From: Archangiaceae bacterium
GTDB lineage: Bacteria > Myxococcota > Myxococcia > Myxococcales > Myxococcaceae
Length of the DNA: 7,427 bases
NCBI GenBank assembly: GCA_023248915.1
Contig: JAHFDQ010000313.1
Span: 1-7,427 of the forward strand
Direction of reading: 5' to 3'
The translations under genes were made by a program, and so were the position numbers. Numbering within the stretch: position 1 is the first letter of the stretch; every line of letters begins with the position of its first letter. A model generated the notes under the pieces. That model searched no databases and was not told where the DNA came from. It worked only from the letters and a program-made list of their open reading frames with translations. Positions 1 through 5,215 of the stretch are shown piece by piece.

Positions 1-30
1 CGCCGGCTACTCTAGGGGCACCTGCCCGCC

Positions 31-1509
31 ATGGACGCGCTCTTCGACATCCTCCGCCGCGAAGCGCCGCGCTTCGGCCCGGCCCTGGCCGCGGCCACCC
101 TGGCTCGGGGGCTCGCCGTCACGGCCAAGGACGGCTCGCTTCGGCCGATTCCGGTCACCGCCACCCCCGTCATCATCGAGGAGCGCGAGCTCGAACACCG
201 GGTGAACCTGGCCGCGCTCCTGGCGTCGGCAGGCCTGAAAATGTCCCGGGCGGTGCTCTCGGGCGCCGCGCCGGGACTGCTCCTGTCCGCCCTGTCGCCG
301 CTCGAGCGGGTGCTGGCCGAGGCCACCTGGAAATCCGCCCGCACGCTGGCGACCACCCGGGTGGACTTCTTCGTCGGCCCTTCCGGTCGGCCCAGCGCGC
401 TCGAGCTGAACGCGACCATCCCGGCGATGCAGGGCTACTCCGACATCGCCGCCGAGGCGTTTCTCGAAGTGGTCGGCCGCCACCTGGGCCTGCCCCCCGA
501 CGAGACCCGGGCCCTGGCGGCGCGCAACCGGCCCAACACGCCGCCGCTGCTCGCCGCCCTGCTCCAGGGGTTCCGCCAGGCGCGAGGTGGAGTTCCCGAG
601 CGCATCGCCCTGCTCTGCCGGCGCAACGACGCGCAGCTCACCGAGCAACGCTACCTGTGCCGGCGCTTCCGCGAGCTCGGCGTCGAGGCCGAGGTGGTCC
701 ACCCCGACCAGCTCTCGGGGACCGACGGGCTGTACGCGAACGGCCGCCGATTCGATCTCGTCTACCGCCACCTCTTCGTGCGGCGCCTCGAGGAAACCGA
801 TCTTCCCGGGGCCGCCTTCGTGAAGGCCCTGCTCGAGAAACCGGCCGACCCGCGCGCGGTCGTTCTCAACCCTCCCGCATCGCAGGTCGAGGTGAAGGCC
901 ACCTTCGCGCTGCTGTCGCAGGCGCTGGCCGAGCCGGCGCTGGCCGAGTCCGCCGGGCTGTCGAACGCCGAGCTCGACGCCATCGGCAAAGCCGTGCCGT
1001 GGACACGCACTTTCCGGCGCGGGCCGAGCACCGGCCCTGTCGGAGAGCCCCTCGGCGACCTGGTCGAGCGCGTCGCCGCCGAACCTTCCCGCTTCGTGCT
1101 GAAGAGATCTTGGGACTACGGCGGCCGCGCCGTCTTCGTCGGCCACTCGGAGGGCGAGCCGTCGTTCGATGAGCGCGTGCGCGCGGCGTACGGCCGCAAC
1201 CTGTCGTGGCGGCAACTCGCCGCCCGCTGCGCCGAAGACGAGGTGGGCGGAGGCTTTGTCGTGCAGGAGCGCGTCGAGACGCACCCCGAGCCGCACCTGA
1301 TCTGCCACAAAGACCGGGTCGAGCCGGCCGACCTCTACGTCGACTTCTCGGCCTACGCCTCGGTGGGGCTCGAGACTCCCATTCCCTGGGGCGGCGTCTG
1401 CCGCGGCTCGATGTCTCAGATCGTCAACATCGTCGGGGGCGGCGGAGTGCTGCCGCTCTTGACCGGCGACGTCGCGCGGGCCCTCTTGGCCGCGGCGCGC
1501 GCCCTGTAG
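31..1509 (+). CDS. Putative circularly permuted ATP-grasp ligase, substrate unknown
   Basis: A 492-residue soluble protein with no signal peptide or obvious membrane segment. Three patches suggest an ATP-grasp fold in permuted order, as in glutathionylspermidine-synthase-like and DUF404/DUF407-type proteins. The first is a metal-binding-type E125-L-N127 followed by P131 (ELNATIPAMQGY). The second is a nucleotide-binding-like strand and glycine loop around K358 (FVLKRSWDYGGRAVFVG, 355-371), followed by FVVQERVE near 409-416. The third is a C-terminal R458...IVNIVGGGG stretch resembling the VN-x-GGG end of permuted ATP-grasps. Family members join a carboxylate to an amine using ATP; the substrate here cannot be told. 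The start is constrained: an in-frame TAG lies at 13-15, ATG 31 is the first ATG after it, and AGGGG at 14-18 is a rather distant ribosome site. It converges on the ferredoxin gene, with 4 bases between them. The fold is a motif-level call and the function is open. Confidence 0.6.
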   Translation: MDALFDILRREAPRFGPALAAATLARGLAVTAKDGSLRPIPVTATPVIIEERELEHRVNLAALLASAGLKMSRAVLSGAAPGLLLSALSPLERVLAEATWKSARTLATTRVDFFVGPSGRPSALELNATIPAMQGYSDIAAEAFLEVVGRHLGLPPDETRALAARNRPNTPPLLAALLQGFRQARGGVPERIALLCRRNDAQLTEQRYLCRRFRELGVEAEVVHPDQLSGTDGLYANGRRFDLVYRHLFVRRLEETDLPGAAFVKALLEKPADPRAVVLNPPASQVEVKATFALLSQALAEPALAESAGLSNAELDAIGKAVPWTRTFRRGPSTGPVGEPLGDLVERVAAEPSRFVLKRSWDYGGRAVFVGHSEGEPSFDERVRAAYGRNLSWRQLAARCAEDEVGGGFVVQERVETHPEPHLICHKDRVEPADLYVDFSAYASVGLETPIPWGGVCRGSMSQIVNIVGGGGVLPLLTGDVARALLAAARAL

Positions 1510-1538
1510 AAGGTCAAGGAAACTTCAGGCGCAGCCGC
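1492..1538. terminator. Shared imperfect stem-loop between convergent genes
   Basis: GCGGC (1492-1496) pairs with GCCGC (1534-1538). Inside it, GCGCCCTG (1499-1506) pairs with CAGGCGC (1526-1532) if one C is bulged. The 19-base loop holds the stop codons of both convergent genes (TAG 1507-1509 on +, TGA 1516-1514 on -). It would form in either transcript and could act as a bidirectional 3' end. No T-tract follows on either strand, so it is not a classical intrinsic terminator, and chance pairing in G+C-rich DNA is possible. Confidence 0.3.
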
Positions 1539-1834
1539 TCGACGGGCTTGCCGCCTGCCAGGTGCTGCTCGACCAGCTCGGCGACGTCAGCGGGAGAGAC
1601 GCGAGCGTACCAAACGCCCTCGGGGTAAACGACGACCGATGGCCCGTGCTCGCACGCGTCGAGGCAGCCCGACGAGTTCACCCGCACCGTCTTCGCCAGC
1701 CCTCGCTTCCACACCTCGCTCTTCAGCGCCTCGCGCAGCGCCTCCGAGCCCTTCGAGGCGCAGCAGCCCTTCGGATTTCCCTCGGCGCGGCGGTTGGTGC
1801 AGACGAAGACGTGGCGCTCGAACCGAGGTGGCAT
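1514..1834 (-). CDS. Thioredoxin-like [2Fe-2S] ferredoxin
   Basis: A 106-residue cytoplasmic electron carrier of the thioredoxin-fold [2Fe-2S] ferredoxin family (COG3411 type; related to Aquifex Fd and the NuoE C-terminal domain). It opens with the typical HVFVCTN strand (C12). Then come NPKGCCASKG with adjacent C24 and C25, and SSGCLDACEHGPSVVVYPEGVWY with C57 and C61. Four of these five cysteines should bind the cluster. The C-x3-C pair and the overall spacing fit the family, but which of C24/C25 is the ligand is unclear. The C-terminal part (VSPADVAELVEQHLAGGKPVERL) is also typical. The length is normal for a stand-alone member. The start is ATG 1834-1832; an in-frame TAG three codons upstream (1843-1841) rules out extension, and the ribosome site (AGAG) is weak. 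The redox partner is unknown, and neither neighbour is an obvious one. Confidence 0.9.
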   Translation of the reverse strand: MPPRFERHVFVCTNRRAEGNPKGCCASKGSEALREALKSEVWKRGLAKTVRVNSSGCLDACEHGPSVVVYPEGVWYARVSPADVAELVEQHLAGGKPVERLRLKFP

Positions 1835-1861
1835 GGCTCTCTATTAACCGATTGTGCGGAA

Positions 1862-1930
1862 CTGCAAAACGGAACTTGAGGGCGGAAGCCCGACCCGCGC
1901 GCCAGGCCTCTAGCCTGCAAAACCGAATTT
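1862..1930. repeat. Pair of near-identical 16-base direct repeats
   Basis: CTGCAAAACGGAACTT (1862-1877) and CTGCAAAACCGAATTT (1915-1930) match at 14 of 16 positions, with starts 53 bases apart. They lie 28 and 81 bases upstream of the ferredoxin start, where a regulator would bind if these are operators. The 53-base period is close to five helical turns, which would place both on the same DNA face. The function is inferred from position only. Confidence 0.35.
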
Positions 1931-1948
1931 GCGCACACGCACTTTCGG
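1923..1948. other. Symmetric interrupted hairpin / palindrome
   Basis: CCGAA (1923-1927) pairs with TTCGG (1944-1948), and TGCG (1930-1933) pairs with CGCA (1938-1941) around a CACA loop. A symmetric two-by-two mismatch separates the two stems. It overlaps the second copy of the 16-base repeat. No T-tract follows, so a terminator is unlikely. It could be a protein-binding palindrome or a hairpin in a transcript from either strand. Confidence 0.3.
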
Positions 1949-2159
1949 CAAACCTCGCACCAAGCAAATCGGGAAAACAGGGGCACCCGGACGGCCCACG
2001 ACGCCTGTTCGGCACCCCGCCGGCAGGGCAAACAAAACGCACCGCGGCGCCAACCATGTAGGCAGAACACCGATATCGGGCTCCAGGGCCGATTTGGCGG
2101 CTTCGGAACCCCGCGTGCCCGAAAAGGAAAGGGGCTAAATATGGGGGATGACTATTTTT

Positions 2160-2187
2160 TTGACACAAGCCCTAGTGGGTTTACGCT
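2160..2187 (+). promoter_or_regulatory. Alternative upstream promoter candidate for nrdJ
   Basis: A perfect TTGACA (2160-2165) sits at the end of a T7 run. Sixteen bases later is TACGCT (2182-2187), which keeps only the first, second and last bases of TATAAT. The heptamer TTGACAC recurs 27 bases downstream, so this may be a weaker tandem promoter or a second copy of a binding half-site. It is less convincing than the downstream candidate. Confidence 0.2.
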
Positions 2188-2216
2188 TGACACCGGGATG
2201 TCACTTTCGCTACAAG
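2187..2216 (+). promoter_or_regulatory. Candidate sigma-70-type promoter of nrdJ
   Basis: A perfect -35 TTGACA (2187-2192) is followed after 18 bases by TACAAG (2211-2216), a 4/6 match to TATAAT. Transcription would start near 2222-2225, leaving a leader of about 195 bases before the nrdJ ATG. The region just upstream is A+T-rich for this genome. The -35 overlaps a perfect inverted repeat, which suggests repressor control. The call is based on consensus matching by eye only. Confidence 0.4.
2188..2203. promoter_or_regulatory. Inverted repeat over the -35, putative operator
   Basis: TGACA (2188-2192), a 6-base spacer CCGGGA, then TGTCA (2199-2203) form a perfect inverted repeat overlapping the candidate -35 and the start of its spacer. 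A dimeric regulator bound here would block RNA polymerase. It does not look like the A+T-rich NrdR box known upstream of many nrd genes, so the regulator, if any, is unidentified. Confidence 0.3.
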
Positions 2217-2260
2217 CACACACCATCGGCAGGGGGAAGTATCGAGGAACCGGGCGCCGG

Positions 2261-2363
2261 GAAGGCGTCAAATCACCTTCTTATCCTACATTTCGGCCTA
2301 CCTGGCTGCGTCTCATTCCGCCAGGTCGCCCACGGACTTCGCCCCGGGTACGCCGGCCGGGGC
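2261..2363 (+). promoter_or_regulatory. Structured 5' leader of nrdJ with three stem-loops
   Basis: Three non-overlapping hairpins follow one another in the presumed untranslated leader. SL1 pairs GAAGG (2261-2265) with CCTTC (2276-2280). SL2 pairs ACCTGGC (2300-2306) with GCCAGGT (2320-2326) around a 13-base loop. SL3 pairs GCCCCGG (2341-2347) with CCGGGGC (2357-2363) around 9 bases, and can be lengthened by TTC/GAA past a 2-base bulge. SL2 and SL3 are perfect 7-bp helices. The leader ends in an unstructured-looking A-rich stretch before the ribosome site. A cis-regulatory RNA is plausible. A structured RNA called the nrdJ motif has been described upstream of such genes, but its consensus was not compared here. 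Confidence 0.35.
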
Positions 2364-2405
2364 TCGAAATCGCATCGCCCAAAACCAATACTCAGAGTGA
2401 ATAGT

Positions 2406-2411
2406 GGAGGG
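2406..2411 (+). promoter_or_regulatory. Shine-Dalgarno site that fixes the nrdJ start
   Basis: GGAGGG lies 7 bases before ATG 2419, which is ideal spacing. An in-frame GTG at 2404 overlaps this site and has no ribosome site of its own at good distance, so ATG 2419 is preferred. Confidence 0.8.
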
Positions 2412-2418
2412 AATTCGG

Positions 2419-5172
2419 ATGGAGAAAGATCTGGCTGCTCCCAAGGCTCCCGCGGCTGTGAAGGTGCGCACCACCCGCAAGCCGAAGCCCGCATCGGGGC
2501 TGACGGTGAACCGGTACTTCACGACTCCCGGCGTCGACCCGGCCGACGAGATCGCCTGGGAACACCGGTCGGCGGCCATCAACGGCGAAGACGGCAAGGT
2601 CGTCTTCGAGCAGAAGGACATCGAGATTCCGAAGTCCTGGTCGATGCTTGCGACCAACGTCGTCGCGTCGAAATACTTCCGCGGCGTGCCCGGCAGCCCG
2701 ACCCGCGAGAGCTCGGTGCGCAAGCTGGTGGGCCGGGTGGTCGACACCCTCACCCGCTGGGGCACCGAAGGCGGCTACTTCACCGCCGACGCCGACCGTG
2801 AAGCGTTTCACGCCGAATTGACGCACCTGTTGTTGCGCCAGAAGGTGGCCTTCAACTCGCCGGTCTGGTTCAACGTCGGCGTCGAAGAGCACCCCCAGTG
2901 CTCGGCCTGCTTCATCAACTCAGTAGAAGATTCGATGGAATCGATTCTCACCCTCGCAAAGACAGAGGGCATGCTCTTCAAGTACGGGTCGGGCACCGGG
3001 TCGAACCTGTCGTCGCTGCGTTCGTCGCGCGAGCTGTTGGCCGGGGGCGGCACCGCCTCGGGCCCGGTGTCGTTCATGAAGGGCTTCGACGCCTTCGCCG
3101 GCGTCATCAAGAGCGGCGGCAAGACGCGCCGCGCGGCGAAGATGGTCATCCTCAACTCCGACCACCCCGACATCCTCGACTTCATTCGCTGCAAGGTGAC
3201 CGAAGAGAAGAAGGCCTGGGCGCTGATCGACGCCGGCTACGAGGCGTCGTTCAACGGTGAAGCCTATTCGTCCATCTTCTTCCAGAACTCGAACAACTCG
3301 GTCCGGGTGCGCGACGAGTTCATGCAGGCGGTGAAGGAAGACCGGTCGTGGACGACGCGCGCCGTGAAGGACGGCCGGCCGATGGACACCTTCTCGGCCC
3401 GGCAGCTCTTCCGCGAGATCGCCGAGTCGGCGCACCTGTGCGGCGACCCCGGCCTGCAGTTCGACACCACGGTGAACGAGTGGCACACCTGCTCGGGCAC
3501 GGCGCGCATCAACGCCTCGAACCCGTGCAGCGAGTACATGTTCCTCGACGACACCGCCTGCAACCTGGCGTCGCTGAACCTGATGCACTTCCGCACCATC
3601 GACGGCGACTTCGACACCGAGGCCTTCCGCCACGCGGTCAACGTCACGCTGCTGGGCATGGAGATCATCGTCGGGTCGTCGCGGTACCCCACCGAGAAGA
3701 TCACCAAGAATTCGCACGACTACCGGCCGCTGGGGCTGGGCTTCGCCAACCTGGGGGCCCTGTTGATGGCGAGCGGGCTGCCCTACGACTCGGAAGCCGG
3801 CCGCAACTACGCCGCGGCCATCACCTCTCAGATGTGCGGCGAGGCCTACGCCCAATCGGCGCGCATCGCCGAGCGCATGGGGCCGTTCGCCGGGTACGCG
3901 AAGAACGAAGAACCGATGCTCGGCGTCATTCGCAAGCACCGGAAGGCGGCGTACCAGATCAGGCCCGAAGGAGTTTCAGAGAGCCTTTTGGCCGCGTCGC
4001 GCACCGCCTGGGACGACGCCCTGGCGCTGGGCACCGAGCACGGGTACCGCAACGCGCAGGTGACCGTGCTCGCGCCGACCGGCACCATCGGCTTCATGAT
4101 GGACTGCGACACCACCGGCATCGAGCCGGACATCGCCCTCATCAAGTACAAGAAGCTGGTGGGCGGAGGCATGCTGAAGCTGGTGAACGGCACGGTGACG
4201 CCGGCCCTGGCGAAGCTGGGCTACAGCCCGGCGGAAGTCGACGCCATCATCGGCTACCTCGACCGGAACGAGACCATCGAAGGGGCGCCCGGGCTGAAGG
4301 AAGACCACCTGCCGGTGTTCGACTGCGCCTTCAAGCCGTCGCGCGGCACCCGCAGCATCCACTTCATGGGCCACATCAAGATGATGGGGGCCACCCAGCC
4401 GTTCCTGTCGGGGGCGATCTCGAAGACGGTGAACCTGCCGAACAACGCCACCGTCGAGGACATCGAAACCGCCTACCTCGAGGCGTGGAAGAACGGGCTG
4501 AAGGCGATCGCCGTCTACCGCGACGGGTGCAAGCGGTCGCAGCCGTTGAACACCTCGAAGACCGAGGCCAAGGCCGCCGTCGAGCCGGCGGTGATGCCCG
4601 AGCTTCGGGCGGTGCGGCGGCGGCTGCCTGACGAACGGCACGCCATCACCCACAAGTTCTCGATCGGCGGCCACGAGGGCTACCTCACCGTCGGCATGTA
4701 CGAGGACGGCCAGCCGGGCGAGTTGTTCTGCGTGATGGCGAAGGAAGGGTCGGTGGTCTCGGGCCTGATGGACTCGTTCGCGACCGCCATCTCGCTGTCG
4801 TTGCAGTACGGGGTGCCGCTGAAGGTGCTGGTGGACAAGTTCAGCCACACCCGGTTCGAGCCGTCGGGCTTCACCGGCAACCCGCAGATTCCCATCGCCA
4901 AGTCGATCACCGACTACCTGTTCCGATGGCTGGCGCTGAAGTTCCTGCCGAGCGACGAAATTCCCGAGGTGTTCAAGGACGGGCTGACGGCTTCCGAGCC
5001 TGTCGAGGCGGTTCCGGCGAAGCGTGAACCCGCCCCGTCGAGCAGCCAGACGCGGCAGTCGTTTCTCAACCAGGCCGACGCCCCGCCCTGCCACACCTGC
5101 GGCGCGATCATGGTTCGCAACGGCGCCTGCTACAAGTGCAGCAACTGCGGGTCTACGAGCGGCTGCAGCTAG
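2419..5172 (+). CDS. nrdJ: Adenosylcobalamin-dependent (class II) ribonucleotide reductase
   Basis: A 917-residue cytoplasmic enzyme that reduces ribonucleotides to deoxyribonucleotides, using a thiyl radical made from coenzyme B12, so it needs neither oxygen nor a separate radical subunit. Residues 1-27 are a basic Ala/Lys/Pro-rich tail. The ten-stranded barrel domain runs to about 710. It holds ACFINSVEDS with C164 (likely redox cysteine), a GTGSNLS loop (about 192-198), N368-P-C370-S-E372 (thiyl C370, acid/base E372), the partner cysteine C381 eleven residues on (spacing as I recall it from Thermotoga NrdJ), and P553-T-G-T-I-G. A TSCPD domain covers roughly 735-843. A Pro/Ser-rich linker leads to a Cys tail (C891, C894, C904, C907, C910, C916) ending GSTSGCS, which combines a zinc ribbon with terminal redox cysteines. 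No N-terminal ATP-cone is present, so dATP shut-off through that domain is not expected. Its codon use is strongly G+C-biased and there is no frameshift. Confidence 0.97.
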   Translation: MEKDLAAPKAPAAVKVRTTRKPKPASGLTVNRYFTTPGVDPADEIAWEHRSAAINGEDGKVVFEQKDIEIPKSWSMLATNVVASKYFRGVPGSPTRESSVRKLVGRVVDTLTRWGTEGGYFTADADREAFHAELTHLLLRQKVAFNSPVWFNVGVEEHPQCSACFINSVEDSMESILTLAKTEGMLFKYGSGTGSNLSSLRSSRELLAGGGTASGPVSFMKGFDAFAGVIKSGGKTRRAAKMVILNSDHPDILDFIRCKVTEEKKAWALIDAGYEASFNGEAYSSIFFQNSNNSVRVRDEFMQAVKEDRSWTTRAVKDGRPMDTFSARQLFREIAESAHLCGDPGLQFDTTVNEWHTCSGTARINASNPCSEYMFLDDTACNLASLNLMHFRTIDGDFDTEAFRHAVNVTLLGMEIIVGSSRYPTEKITKNSHDYRPLGLGFANLGALLMASGLPYDSEAGRNYAAAITSQMCGEAYAQSARIAERMGPFAGYAKNEEPMLGVIRKHRKAAYQIRPEGVSESLLAASRTAWDDALALGTEHGYRNAQVTVLAPTGTIGFMMDCDTTGIEPDIALIKYKKLVGGGMLKLVNGTVTPALAKLGYSPAEVDAIIGYLDRNETIEGAPGLKEDHLPVFDCAFKPSRGTRSIHFMGHIKMMGATQPFLSGAISKTVNLPNNATVEDIETAYLEAWKNGLKAIAVYRDGCKRSQPLNTSKTEAKAAVEPAVMPELRAVRRRLPDERHAITHKFSIGGHEGYLTVGMYEDGQPGELFCVMAKEGSVVSGLMDSFATAISLSLQYGVPLKVLVDKFSHTRFEPSGFTGNPQIPIAKSITDYLFRWLALKFLPSDEIPEVFKDGLTASEPVEAVPAKREPAPSSSQTRQSFLNQADAPPCHTCGAIMVRNGACYKCSNCGSTSGCS

Positions 5173-5214
5173 GCGCCGGCTTTCGGCGCTTGCCGGATGG
5201 GGGCGGGCGCCGGC
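5171..5214 (+). other. Hairpin and 9-base direct repeat between nrdJ and the glycosyltransferase
   Basis: Starting within the nrdJ stop codon, AGGCGCC (5171-5177) pairs with GGCGCTT (5185-5191), with one G-U pair and a 7-base loop. GGCGCCGGC occurs at 5172-5180 and again at 5206-5214, directly before the next ATG, so alternative pairings are possible. No T-tract follows the hairpin, so it is at most a weak or factor-assisted terminator or a 3' stabiliser. Confidence 0.3.
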
Positions 5215-5215
5215 A

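Larger units (their letters stand above)
1835..2418. other. Intergenic region between divergent ferredoxin and nrdJ genes
   Basis: This stretch of 584 bases contains no convincing gene. It should carry the promoters of two divergent genes: the ferredoxin gene leftward and nrdJ rightward. The left third has a near-repeat and hairpins. A hairpin at 2004-2027 (CCTG-TT-CGGC / GCCG-G-CAGG) and a perfect palindrome CCGATATCGG at 2070-2079 follow. A more A+T-rich block with a T7 run lies at 2136-2161, then the candidate nrdJ promoter and a structured leader. No recognisable cobalamin riboswitch or NrdR box was found by eye. Confidence 0.7.

Noticed and set aside
7..1308. Long antisense open frame (433 codons) over the ATP-grasp-like gene
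   Set aside because: A shadow frame typical of G+C-rich coding DNA; low-complexity Arg/Gly/Ala product with no recognisable family.
2200..2418. Cobalamin riboswitch upstream of nrdJ
   Set aside because: The leader is about the right length, but no GCCACTG-type B12 box or other conserved core was recognised by eye. B12 riboswitches also more often repress B12-independent enzymes. An Rfam covariance-model search would decide.
1835..2418. NrdR box
   Set aside because: No pair of A+T-rich boxes resembling ACACWATATWTNGTGT was found by eye near the candidate promoter.
2404..2418. GTG 2404 as the nrdJ start
   Set aside because: It overlaps the strong GGAGGG that is ideally placed for ATG 2419, and would add only five residues ahead of a non-conserved tail.
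2148..2801. 217-codon plus frame running from the leader into nrdJ
   Set aside because: It overlaps about 380 bases of conserved nrdJ in another frame and has a low-complexity product.
3348..4631. Plus-strand 427-codon frame inside nrdJ
   Set aside because: His/Arg/Gly-rich out-of-frame reading of nrdJ; the nrdJ frame itself has all conserved motifs without a break.
5024..5215. Upstream extension of the glycosyltransferase frame into nrdJ
   Set aside because: This part is the out-of-frame reading of the conserved nrdJ C-terminus and is Arg/Ala/Pro-rich; the membrane protein begins at ATG 5216 or TTG 5246.
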